Assembly: GCA_015501605.1 (NCBI GenBank)
Contig: JADNRZ010000002.1
Coordinates: 2,604,001 to 2,668,000 of the forward strand
Direction of reading: 5' to 3'
Origin: Panaeolus papilionaceus
Lineage: Eukaryota > Basidiomycota > Agaricomycetes > Agaricales
Length of the DNA stretch: 64,000 nucleotides
Shown here piece after piece: positions 34,454-45,375 of this stretch. The notes beneath the pieces were generated by a model, which did no database searches, had not been told where the DNA came from, and saw only the letters and a list, made by a program, of their open reading frames with translations. Position 1 is the first letter of the stretch. Each line of letters starts with the position of its first letter. A program made the translations under genes and the position numbers.

Positions 34454-35889
34454 TCACTTAGAGTAGGACCTCCATAGTATACCGAGCACGTATGTCCTAG
34501 GAAGCCATTTAAACAGCGCAAAGAGTTTCGAATGCCCTCCCAATGTCATGTATCTTGGCGGATTCTTCTTAAGCGTTTTCTGTACCACCTGCTTCGCGAA
34601 TACTTCGCTAGGCATGCTATGCGGGCCCTGACTGGCATTGATTCGTTTGATGATGTTTGAAAGAAAGTCTGTATACAGTGTGTTGGGCGCAAGTTGGAAG
34701 CGCTTTGTTCCGTTGGCCGAGATGTTGGATTTGACGGCACCTGGAGCAACGTGCACAACCGATATTCCCAACGGCTTGAGTTCCATCGAGAGAACTTCGC
34801 TAATACTGTGGACTGCTGCCTTTGAAGAGCAGTAGACGCCGTTCCAAGGTGTCGCCCTGTCCAAGGAAAGTTCCGAATGATGGAGTGGATCAAATGGGTG
34901 AGCCAGGATCAAAATGGTTAGCGCTTGTTCTTGGGTATGGCTGGGGATATAAGGAACAAAAAGGAACAATACGGGAGGAGAAGGAAATACTAAATATGAC
35001 CCTCAAACATGGGGTAAATGTCAAGGAAAATATAAACCTCTTCGCAGAGTGCAGGGCAAAGGGGTAAAAGGGCAAAGGAGGGATAGGATATGTGTTGGAT
35101 TTAAAAATAAATGACTTACACTTCTCCAACGATAGAACCGACATTTACAATTGTTCCGCAGTGCCGTTTCGCCATGATGGGCACTACGGCTTGGCACACA
35201 CGGAGAATTGCGAAGGTATTCGTCTCAAAGACCTGTTTGACATCATCAATCGCTTGTTCGACAAGGGGGCCTGTCGTTCAGAATAGGGTCAGCCTTGGGT
35301 TGATACTCCCACAAACGACAAGAGCCAAGCGGAGGCAGAGGAATAGACCGAGACAGGTTCGAGATGTCAACGATTACAGCCGGTGCTCGATGGTGGAAAC
35401 TCGGGTCGACAATGGGGATTTCGACAAAACGGTCGAAGTGCGGACACGTACCTGCAGCGATGACACCCGCATTGTTCACAACGATGTCAATTTTGCCTTC
35501 CTTCTCGACAATCTCGGCCAGAGCTTTTTGCACGCTCTCGTCACTGGTCACATCCAATGACAACTTTTCAATGTTAGAATCGGCAAAGTCGGCAATGGTC
35601 TCTGTTCTGCGCGAAGATGCGTAGACCTTACACCCTTGACGCGCAAATTCCTCACACCTGGGAAGTAGTGTAAGGTGCATGCATAGATGGAGTGGAAAAT
35701 ACAGGCCGATCAGGCCGACAAGATGCAAGTACAGGGTTTCATGAAATGAGAAGCAAGTCCAGTTGGATGCGGCACAGCGAGTTCCTGATGAATATCAATA
35801 CGTCCAAATCAAAATGGAAGAGGGTGCACCCACAAAGCGTAGCCTATGCCACCTGTAGAGCAGCCAGTTACGAGTACGACTTGAGGCAT
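34454..35889 (-). CDS. AYR1: Short-chain dehydrogenase, Ayr1-like 1-acyl-DHAP reductase
   Basis: Four exons: 35834-35889, 35452-35657, 35120-35270, 34454-34856; 271 residues. The first exon encodes VVLVTGCSTGGIGYAL, the NADP-binding TGxxxGIG loop. Exon 2 ends with VVNNAGV (NNAG motif). Exon 3 has NVGSIVGE with the catalytic Ser. Exon 4 gives TPWNGVYCSSKAAVHSISEV with the YxxxK pair, and ends in a basic, hydrophobic C-terminus (KLFALFKWLPRTYVLGILWR) that may bind membrane. Ayr1 works on the ER and lipid droplets, making lysophosphatidate from acyl-DHAP; many fungal paralogues exist, so substrate specificity is not certain. The last intron (263 nt) is unusually long for this window. Confidence 0.85.
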
Positions 35890-36443
35890 TTGGAGGTATG
35901 GACGCGCGTTTCGAGTCAGGGAAAGTGGGCGATGTTATTCGTAATGGTTGTTGGTGGGAGAGATTTTCAAGGTACCTCTCTGCTATGTCGTCCTATGCAC
36001 ATTTGTCAGACAGGTAAACGTCAAACAATTGACCCCTCCTGAGTACAATTGAACTGGTTGAATTGAATCTAAACGGCTGGCCATAAATGGTCAACAGGGA
36101 TACAAGCCCGAGTTATTCGCTCCTATTAGGTGTACTAAACAGTCATACTTGCAAAATTCATTGTATACCGTCATTTCGAGGAATGCTGGATGGTCAAAGC
36201 ATGCAAAGTGGACCGGCAACAAGCATTAACCGAGAAGGAGACGACTGGGAAAGCGGAAAACATGGCAAATGTAGAGGGTCTTGGCAAGCCAAGCCTAAAA
36301 ATAGATCCATACATACATGATCATGATCGTGAATTGAACTGTGCCATCATCAGCTAAATATACACCGAATATCAACTGTGCTTATATTCTTTCATTTTAT
36401 ATATCGCAGTCACCCTTTTTACCTTGCTTCATTCAGCCTGAAC
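35890..36443. other. Non-coding region upstream of the AYR1-like gene
   Basis: 554 bp between the AYR1-like start codon and the first recognisable exon of the decayed cupredoxin-like gene. No gene is seen. Confidence 0.35.
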
Positions 36444-37759
36444 ATTAACTTCAGTTTACTGACACTCAGCCTGTTTCTTCTGCCTCATGCCACGTCAGCC
36501 TTCGAGTATCGTATTGGTGTTGGTAAAGACGAAACAACTGGATGCGTGGTTAGAATTTGAGTGGATTCGAAACCTCTGTCCCAATTAACATGGTCCACCA
36601 CTTTCGTAGGCGAAAAGGAATAGGCTTCGATGCATCCTCGATTCACCCAGCCGCAGGAGACATCATAGCATTCGAGTTCCGCAGTGGGGTTCACAGTGTC
36701 GTTCGTAAGTCCGTCTGTTCCTTCGGAGTTCACGTGGCACAGGGCTGCGCATAAGCTTTTCGTGGTTATTCATTGCTCTAAAAGACATGCGCCAACTGAA
36801 GCATTCAGTTGCGTCCGTCAGACATTAGAACCTATGAGCCCACTCCAATCCGTTTTGCCAAGTCATTTAAAATTATCCACCTCCATTTTCCTTAATCTCC
36901 GCATAGCTCGAATCATGTATCCATGTTGACTCTTTCTTCATATAGAATCTACGTTCGAAAATCCTTGTGTTGGCAGTGGCGGGTTCAATAGCGGGGTATT
37001 CACGGTAAGCACATGGGCATGTCCCTCATAAAGTCCACTCGCTCCTCTGCTATTTTTAACTGCTTCTTTCTCACCAATGAGTCGTTGCTTGTTCTATTAT
37101 TCATCATTGATACATAGCTTGTTTATTTCTTCAACCTCTCACATGGCCGAGGACATAGAAACCGCCCTTGAGTCACTTTTCCTGGGCTTGGCAGTGTATG
37201 AGGGTGCCAAACACTGCATGTTTGTTCGCCTAGGTTGATCATTCTCTTTCTGTTGATGCACCTGGCTTGCCAATCGTTACTCTGAACGTAAAGGACACCA
37301 ACCCACTCTGGTCAATATCGACTCTTCTCACGTCTCTAATTTTCGGTCCTTACCCAACGGCCACCGATGGTCATTCAATATTCTTGCATGATCCTCCATG
37401 TGATAGTCGATTACATATCTCCATAGCACGAATTGAAGTTGGAACCTTTTCTAACCTTGTTAATCCATAGGTTCTTTGACGAAGCAGGTGGAGAATGTTA
37501 TCAAGGCGGGGTTTTCTCTGTAAACCCGACTTTGCAGCAGACCCCTGCTGCGTTCAAAGCCAACGCAGCCAAACCTATCACTGCGCCTTCAGCTTGAGCT
37601 ACTCCGCCAGATAACGCCAGTACTTCGGCGTCATCTACGGCACCTGCAAATCAACCTTCGAAAACATCCGGTGCAGCTATCCTTGGGACTCATTTATCCA
37701 TCCAATGGAGCACCCTCGCTGTGTTTACGATTGCTGTTATTCAGCACCAACTTGCATGA
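36444..37759 (+). pseudogene. Decaying extracellular cupredoxin-like (serine-rich, GPI-type) gene
   Basis: Five exon remnants can be aligned by frame: 36444-36541, 36610-36704, 36946-37004, 37234-37310, 37471-37759. They read as a fungal extracellular cupredoxin: a signal-peptide-like LLTLSLFLLPHATSAFEYRIG, then GIGFDASSIHPAAGDIIAFE, FRSGVHSVVQSTFENPCVG, VTLNVKDTNPLW, and GGECYQGGVFSVNPTLQQT. A Ser/Thr/Ala linker and a hydrophobic end (WSTLAVFTIAVIQHQL) suggest a GPI anchor. Three lesions are visible: no ATG (ATT stands where a start is expected), an AT in place of the GT donor at 36542-36543, and an in-frame TGA at 37595-37597 before the anchor. The other splice sites are intact, so inactivation looks recent. 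An unusual start or splice choice could still rescue a shorter product. Confidence 0.65.
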
Positions 37760-39782
37760 TACGCGGACTACTCTTCATACGTCGATGGCATTTTCCCTGA
37801 TGCTCCGCACTGCCAAATTCTGGGATCGTTGGACGTTTTGAATAGATGTGCTCCTCGGTTGTCCCATGCTTATTTTTCGTTAACCCCTCAACCAATCTAC
37901 TTATCGTGGCCTTCTGATGTCCATACTTTAATTATGTTGCTTCCTTTGAACTAGGTTGTAATATGATTAAACACGGAGACCAGAGTCTTCTCCGCCATCG
38001 TCATACCTACCTCGAGTCTCCCGTCACACTTATGTCTCTGCCCAAGTCTTGAATGGTCTTTCACAACCGAATTGTCGGATTGTCGCAATGTCCTCGGGAC
38101 GATGCCAGTCCAAAATAGTTGTGCAATGGGGTCCACCAGTCTAGTAGTTTGCCTTGTGCGATACTTGCATTTCATCAATCGACGACCCACCGCCCAACCC
38201 ACGACGTCATTGTCCATAGACCATAACCGTTCGACAACAATCATATCACCGCTCATGCCTTGCGTTATCTTCACGTAAAGTTAGTCCAACTTTCGGATAT
38301 ACACATATCGTTAGATTCACCGAGTTGCGCCAGTCGGCGATATCTGGACTCTTCATCGATCATCTGGACCATGCAAAATGGGTCGGAACTTGTGCAATAG
38401 TAGGCCCTGTTCCATAGCCGTTACACCGTAAGATGAATGCCACAGAATGTGCATCGCGATATCAGTGAAATGGGTTGGTGCTATGCAGCGCCCTACTGTG
38501 CGGAATGATACCAACCGACTTGAGAATGCTCGGTTGAACCAGAAGAATATTCCCAATTTGTTCCATTTTTAGGATACCACCAAAATTACGTAGGGTGCTC
38601 GAATGTCATTCCTTTGGCATATTGTTGGAGTTCAAGGGTGGATTACATAATTGAGCGCTTGTTTCCCTCACCAACCATCGCTGGTCCTCAGGTCAAACGC
38701 AAATCGCCTGGTGTCATGTATTCATGGTATCCAAGCTCAAATCATACCACAGCGCTATTTTCAGGCTCTCAACACTATTCTGTGATACACCTGTTTCGGT
38801 TTCACCACATGAAACGGTCAACTCCTCTAGGTTGCTGCGTCAAATCAACCCCCATTTTGCGATGTTTCACGTGTGTGGAAAGTACGACCTGATAGATCAC
38901 GGCTGCTATGTATGCACTTCAACCGCACTGACACCTAAAACAAACTACAGTCATCTTAATGGGCGTTTCGGGGATGTGGGTTGACAAGCCTGAGGCGAGG
39001 TCCAGACCTAGATGTGTGCCCACAGTGCGTGTGCTTGGCATAGGTCGACCAGCTAAGCATACGGTTCAGTGACCCATCCGTCGCCCTTCCAATCAGAGCG
39101 GGTGTAGTGACAAGTCCATCCAGGCGGTTCATGGTTGTTGCCCAGCCCGGAACTTTCGCCTTTCATGGTTTCTTGGAGTTTGCGTTCCTCAACTGTGGGT
39201 CATTGACAAGCAATGTCGGGCTCATTGAGAGCGGAGAAGCGCCTTTTTTCACATCTGTAACCAGGCTGATCATGAGAATCTATGAGAACCTTTGTCCGGG
39301 AATCCTCACACAATATGATTTTGACACCACAATTTAAATTTTGCTTCAAGCCGCAGCGAAAGAAAGGTGCGCAAACATTACAAATAAACTAGTGAATGGT
39401 AAAGACTGCGATACACGACAAAATAAAGATGGCTTTAAAATGTGGGCCGAAACTGGATAACTAATGAGAAAAAAAACCTCGCATGCACACCACAAACGTG
39501 GGACGCAGAGACAGAAATGCAAAAGATATAACGAGAATCGTGAAATAAAAGCTATGGACTTCAAGATTCGGGAATATTTGTTCGAATTGGTATATGAGGG
39601 AGTACAACACCAGAGGCCGGTTGACTCTGAGTCTAGTGCATGCGAGGAGGAATGTCATTAAAGGGTTTTTTTTTAAAAAGCTTGAAGTGGAGCGGTGGGT
39701 CTGCTTCGCGTTCGCTGGGATCGACAAAGGCTACCAGGATCCACCTCCACTTCCAAGATATCCGTCAAATTCTATGTTTACC
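37760..39782. other. 2-kb empty gap between convergent genes
   Basis: Only short, overlapping frames of under 110 codons occur, on both strands, with no recognisable domain, and base composition does not change sharply. It lies between the 3' end of the cupredoxin-like pseudogene and the 3' end of the Asn-rich secreted gene, so no promoter is expected. No terminal repeats or polymerase-type motifs were seen. Confidence 0.45.
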
Positions 39783-41201
39783 TCATACTTCGAAGAACGA
39801 TCTCCTGCCACCGTTACGGAACCGGTTGAATCTGTTACGGCTGAAGTTGTTATTGCGATTCTGACCGTTGTTGTTCCCCTGATTCCGGTTCTGACCGTTG
39901 TTGTTGTTCTGGTTCTGATTCTGGTTCTGATTCTGGTTCTGATTCTGGTTCTGGTTCTGGCCGTTGTTCCCCTGGTTCCCGTTATTGTTGTTTCCTTGAT
40001 TCCCGTTATTGTTGCCTTGATTCTGACCACCATTGGGGTTGCCGTCAGCAGTGACAGTGAACTAAAAGCGATTTGAGCTGGGGAGATAACACAGAGCAGT
40101 AAAAAGACTCACGTAGACAGCGTCATCCAATGAACCATGCTGGGCGACTGGAACGATAACAGGTTGGTGGTTGGCTGCAGAATTGATAGAGGACATCCTG
40201 TAGAAACCAGGAGCCAGACCGCCTTGAACGACAGCCGAAAGCCTGCCGTTTTGAGCAGCCTCATTCAAACCTTTGAAAAAAGCGAACTTCTTGGGGTCGG
40301 TAGGAGTAATCTGATCAAGAGAGTCTAGCGGCTCAATGACAACGTGAGAGTGACCTTGAATCTGTCCTTGGTTGTTCAATGTCTGAGGAGCGGCGAAATA
40401 GTTGGCTTGGGCGTTAACGAAGAAACCGGTCTGCATCTTCTGGATGGCCATCTGGACGGTGAAGGTTTCACCAGCCTTGATAGTGCCAAAATTCTTTGGG
40501 AAGACGAACTTGGAGGAAGGCATGTTGTCGACGGAAGGAATAACACCGATGGGGTTGGGATTACACGACCCAGTCGTGATCTGCTTTCCGTTCGTGATGG
40601 GTAGGTTGGGAACAGTGAGACAGTGGTTAATGAAGTTGTTCTTCGAGGTCAAGGACGGGACCTGGCCGGCGGCTGGAATATCCTGACCGTCATTCGCGAA
40701 ACCATCAGCGATCACCCTGGGGTTCAAAGCTGAAGGAGTGTTAGAAGGGCTGGTAAGACTTATCAGGTGGACCTACTAAGAGAGGCTTGAGGGTCGTTAT
40801 TGCCATTATTTCCCCCATTATTTCCTCCATTATTATTTCCCCCGTTGTTGTTGTTGTTCCCCCCGTTGTTGTTATTGTTCCCGTTGTTGTTCCCCCCATT
40901 GTTGTTCCCCTTCCCCCCGTTGTTGTTCCCCTTTCCCCCGTTGTTGTTATTCCCTCCGTTGTTGTTATTACCGCCGTTTACGGGGGCAGCTGTGGGCAGC
41001 GCACGTCCTGTTACGGTGACGGTCTGCCTGATTGTGCTGACCGGCTGTGTGAAATGGTAAAATTAGATTGAATTGAATTGATATTTGATCTGAAAAGGAT
41101 CTACGTACGCCACACTTTGACTGGCGGGGTTGAAGTTGAGGGATGGCATTGGCGAACAAGGCCAGGGACAAAACGAGAAAGTAGAGTTGCTTCGAAAACA
41201 T
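39783..41201 (-). CDS. Secreted protein with conserved central domain and Asn/Gly and Asn/Gln repeats (418 aa)
   Basis: Four exons: 41109-41201, 40777-41044, 40113-40729, 39783-40061. Residues 1-19 are a signal peptide (LYFLVLSLALFANA), followed by a Kex2-like QPRQ. Exon 2 encodes a low-complexity Asn/Gly run (residues about 52-115). The central part (about 121-325) is conserved-looking: DGFANDGQDIPAAGQVPSLT, INHCLTVPNLPITNGKQITT, PSSKFVFPKNFGTI, HSHVVIEPL, GLAPGFYRMSSI. This domain is common in secreted proteins of mushrooms and is often mislabelled in databases as a ribosomal protein. The C-terminus is (NQ)n and Asn/Arg-rich. It may be a cell-wall or matrix protein; the function is unknown. 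Confidence 0.85.
39895..39962. repeat. Asn-Gln dipeptide repeat (CTGGTT/CTGATT hexamers)
   Basis: On the plus strand alternating TTCTGGTTCTGATT units are read on the minus strand as an (NQ)n run near the C-terminus of the secreted protein. Near-perfect hexamers suggest slippage. Confidence 0.85.
40795..40980. repeat. Asn/Gly tandem repeat (GTTGTT and CCCCC units)
   Basis: Degenerate units of GTTGTTGTT and TTCCCCCCGTT encode NNN, GGNNN and GGKGNNN runs in exon 2 of the secreted protein. They flank the conserved domain on its N-terminal side, the Asn-Gln repeat on its C-terminal side. Confidence 0.85.
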
Positions 41202-42553
41202 GATAAAAAAAGACGAATATGTAAGAAAGGTTTAAAGAGTGGTGCGCGTTGAAAGCTTCAAGGAATATAAAGAGTAAAAAAGAAAAGAAAAAAACGACAC
41301 CAGTGTCGGCGATCGCAGTCTTCGAGCGCGCTGGGCGACTGCCTGAGGCAAGAAGCAAAGGTGAAAGAAAGAAGAAGGGGCAAATGAGGAAACTCGGGGT
41401 TTGACAGTTGCACGCCTTTTAAACTCTTTTCAACTCTCAAGACACCATATGATCACAGTTCCCTTTTATGGTTCTCTTAACAACAACCCCTGTCAAAACA
41501 CATTTCATGTTTTTTTATTTTATTTTTCTTCCTTTCTTTCTCCTCCTTTCTTTTAATTGTGCTTTATCTTTATTAAAAACATCTTCCTTTTACTTTGAAT
41601 ATAAATTCTACTTTTTTCTCTTAAAATATTCATACCATGTTGATCCTCGCTAATAATAGATTCTCTCCCACCCAACCCGAATATCTGGTTCCTTGACATA
41701 CTCTTACCCCAACTACTTATCAACCGATCTCAGTACGTACATAAGCCTACATAAGCTCAGTTGTATATTCTACATAATAACCTTCAAACTCGTTGCAAAC
41801 CTAGGTGCTTGTCTATGCTCGTCCGACACGACATAAGCCTGATGATGCTTTTCCCGGCTGCTCAAGTGTGCCATCGGTCATAGCAACCAATCACTTCCAA
41901 TCACAACTCACGACGTCTTATCAACAATCAAGTCCTGTTGCCTTCATGGTTACTTAATAACATACCAAGGCCTTGTGCATATTTATGAAAACCACAGTAA
42001 TTGTCTATTCATTCAAAATAGGCACCTCAATTCAGTCCCTTCATCCCAACTCTGAATACCCGCCTCGAGTACCGACGTCAACATATCTTCTCAGCTTAAA
42101 CCTATATCCATTATCCCTTCACTATAGAACCCTGAGCAAATGTCGGCTTTAAATTTCTCGGCTTTCACGCGGCTTGCCGGTTTTGATTCGTGGAGCGTTT
42201 GCGGTCATGATTTAGTTGTTTTGCTGACAACCGCCCTAAACAACCATCATTGGCGCTCTAAAATTTCGATCCAAGCAGCATATCCAATGGAATTGAACGC
42301 ACTCTTACATAGTCGTATGTCATTATATTTAAGAGACCCTGGCCTTTGAAAGTTTGATTATTAAATTAATGTGAGAGGTTTGTTAGTAACGCTACTCACG
42401 TGACACTCGGCCATGACGGCTCTCTTCCAAGCATTGTCAAGTGTATCCTCCGAGTCGGTTTGAATACGGAATAATTTTAACTGATACATTCATTTGAACT
42501 TTCAATTTTACACCTTCCACTCTTTATAACCATCCAGTCTGCTCATCACAGTT
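41202..42553. other. 1.35-kb divergent region between two secreted-protein genes
   Basis: It separates the start codons of the Asn-rich secreted protein and the PI-PLC-like gene. A T-rich segment (41500-41640) and several ACATAAGCC-like repeats near 41740-41840 are visible. No gene is apparent. Confidence 0.4.
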
Positions 42554-44064
42554 ATGAGGCCCAGTTTTTCTGGACTATTCGCTTTCACTTTCGCTACGTC
42601 GACAGCATTTGCATTAACCTCGCCTTCAACAACATTCCATCGTCGTGCTACCGTCTGCAATGGCCACGCCGAACTTTGTGATCGTAGCTTTGGGAGCGTA
42701 AGCTTCGTGGGCGCCCATGACTCTTATGCCATAGGTGTCAACAATGGTATGCCCCACTATGACTTCAATGTATACCATGCATTAAATGTTGTGTAGTTGC
42801 TGTAAACCAAGACCAGTCCGGTGATTCCAATATTATCATACGTGCCGTACAATGAACTGAATATATCCAGTTATGCAGCAATTAAACGATGGCATTCGTA
42901 TGCTTCAAATGCAGGCCCACAACGAGAACGGTGTCATTCGTCTCTGTCACAGCAGTTGTGTAAGCTCAAGGTGCTTTTCTTTCCCTCATGCTCTGACCTC
43001 GAGGCTAGGGTTTACTTGATGGCGGTTCCCTGGAGGACTATTTGAAAATTGGTTTGTGGCTCTTTCATAGGCAATGAGGATCTCGCACTAACTTCGCGGA
43101 ATAGTTAAGCAATGGATGGACGCGAATCCCAATGAAGGTAGGTCAACGATGTCAGACAAATATTATGTTACATTGAAAATTTTGTCCATAGTCTTGTCGT
43201 TGCTCATTGTCAATATTGACAATATGCCTGCCACGGCTTATGACCCCGTCTTCAAAAGTGTAGGCCTCGACACCATCTCATTCGCACCTCCCTCATCGCC
43301 GATCCCTGCATCTGGCTGGCCCACACTTGGATCCATGATTGACTCCGGAAAGCGGCTCGTGACTTTCTTGGACAATGCTGCGGATTTGACGGCCGTCCCA
43401 TACCTGATTGATGGTAAGCTCCCATCGTACTTATGTCTTTTTGACACATGGTATTGATATGTTGTCTCGCAACTGTAAAGAATTTACCAACATTTGGGAA
43501 ACGGAGTTCAATGTCCTCGACCCGGCGTTTGACTGCAATGTCAATCGAACCAAGGGTGATCCTGCAACTCAAATGTATCTTATCAATCATTTCTTGGATA
43601 CTTTATTCTTAGGACAGCCGATTCCACTCATCTCTAAGCTTAACCAAACCAATGCGGCGTCTGGCCCGGGTTCGTTAGGAGCACATGTCGATACGTGTGT
43701 CGCCGACCACGGTCGACCACCCAACTTTATGCTCGTCGATGTATGTCATGCACACATCCATATCGCCAATTTGCTAACCTCTCTCTCTCTCTAGTTTTAC
43801 GAATATGGCAGCGGATCTGTGTTTGAAGTCGCCGCCAAAATCAACGGCGTCACATATAACCCTAGTACACCCATCGCAAAGCCCCTTCCCGCAGATGCTG
43901 TCCTCAGCACAACAGCAGGAACAGGCGGCAGCACCACAGCTCCAACAGGCAAACCCAGCAAGGGTGCAGCATTGTCACACTCTTCATCACTCACAGCTAG
44001 CCAGGTCTATGCAGTTCTGTTTGCTGGGTTAGCTGTTTTCATCGGACCATTGACACTACTATAG
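42554..44064 (+). CDS. Secreted PI-PLC X-domain-like phosphodiesterase
   Basis: Eight exons: 42554-42746, 42797-42820, 42871-42959, 43009-43051, 43105-43137, 43192-43413, 43481-43740, 43795-44064; 377 residues. Residues 1-22 form a signal peptide (SGLFAFTFATSTAFA). The PLC-like barrel starts SFGSVSFVGAHDSYAIGVNN with the first catalytic His, then LNDGIRMLQMQAHNENGVIR and LCHSSC with the second. MDANPNEVLSLLIVNIDN and LVTFLDNAADLTAVPYLID follow the fold. The C-terminus is Ser/Thr/Gly-rich and ends in a hydrophobic segment (QVYAVLFAGLAVFIGPLTLL), suggesting a GPI anchor. Exon 2 is only 24 nt. It should cleave phosphoinositide-type lipids outside the cell, though many fungal members are untested. 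Confidence 0.88.
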
Positions 44065-44168
44065 ATATCCCTCATCATGCATTCAACGTACTAATGCGCA
44101 TCAGCCTGGGACACTTACTTATTTATATACACTGATATAGAACAATCTATTGAATACAAATCTGCTGA

Positions 44169-45243
44169 TTACCTTTTGCGCTCCAGTTTCCACTTGTATA
44201 CCCGTGGACGGTAAGATGCCTCATCGACAACCTTAGTTTCTATGCGTCGCTTGCCTTTACGCGCATCAATAGCATCTTCATCCTCCTCTTCATCCTCATC
44301 TGGACCCTCTACCCTTTCTGGCCCTCGAATCTTTTTATTGCTACCTTTACCCATCATTAAACGTTGCATCTCGAATTCGCGTTGAGTGTATCCTAGTTGA
44401 CGATCTCGATTTAACCGTGCGGCCAACTCTTTGAGTAGCTTTTTTCGTCTGTCAACTGAGGACTCTGATTCGTCCTCGTGGTCTGAATCCCGATCATTAT
44501 TTTCGTCGGATGCCTTCTCCTTGCCTTTACTTGATATACGAGTAACTAAAGAGCCAAGTCAGAAACAATCGTGAATCATAGTAAGGACGCCTACCCTCTT
44601 CCTTGTCCTCTGCAAATATAATATGTTTGCGCTTTTTGCTCGTTCGTGATGAGCTTTTAAGAATGTTGGCAACTCGTAGAGTTTCTAGTTCCTCCTCTTC
44701 TAGATCACCCTCGAGTTCATCTGACTCCGCTGGAACGAGATCAGCCATTTCCATGAGCTGGGTTTTTATCCTATCTATTTTCTAAACAGATAAAGGTTTT
44801 ATTAGTTAGGACTTGGTAATTACAAATAGTTGACGCACCTTCTGATTGGACGCTCTCATTGTGCGTACATAATTCTCGTCCTGTGTCTTGAGTACTTTGA
44901 CCATATCGGTTGGTAGAGCAGCATTTCCTCGATCTTTAATGCGCACGCCGCCCTGAATGAAAAAGTGTATGTTAATAAATTACTTTTTGTTTGTTTCTTA
45001 AAAAAAAGAAAAGTTGCAAACCTGAGTCTTTTCTTTTGTCATTGCGAAGTAAAACTCATCCTTATTTCGCAGAGCCGCCTTCTGCTTAAGACGAGTAAGC
45101 CTGTCCTGCTTTTCATGATAGTCCTTTGCACGCTTGACATAATCCTTGTGCTTTTCTAATAGACCGAACTTTGCCCTATGAGCTAGTTGTGAACGCTCTT
45201 TATGATTACGCCTATGCAAAGAATTTCTGAGGGAGGAAGTCAT
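44169..45243 (-). CDS. UTP11: U3 snoRNP / SSU processome protein Utp11
   Basis: Four exons: 45022-45243, 44839-44952, 44595-44781, 44169-44545; 299 residues. Starts [20 protein letters not shown] with [20 protein letters not shown], the strongly conserved Utp11 N-terminus. Next come [20 protein letters not shown] and [20 protein letters not shown]. An acidic linker and a Lys-rich tail ([13 protein letters not shown]) close the protein. Utp11 acts in the 90S pre-ribosome for 18S rRNA processing and is nucleolar. Introns have standard donors, including a GTTTGC at the first. It is divergent from the next gene, with 132 bp between start codons. Confidence 0.93.
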
Positions 45244-45375
45244 TGATCAAAAGAGGAAGGTGACGTTACTTGTTACTTGTGTGACAGAATGTTGAAATTA
45301 GTAAATTGTCTCAAAAAGGCATTCTAAACCAGCCCGAATTCTCGTCAAATTTTTTCTGTTTTGTCCGAGATCCCA
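45244..45375. promoter_or_regulatory. Short divergent promoter between UTP11 and the zinc-binding gene
   Basis: 132 bp between two ATGs, so core elements and 5' untranslated regions must overlap. No TATA box is evident. Confidence 0.4.

Noticed and set aside
41740..41840. Direct repeats ACATAAGCC-like as a mobile-element end
   Set aside because: Only short, imperfect matches; no paired inverted repeats or enclosed gene.
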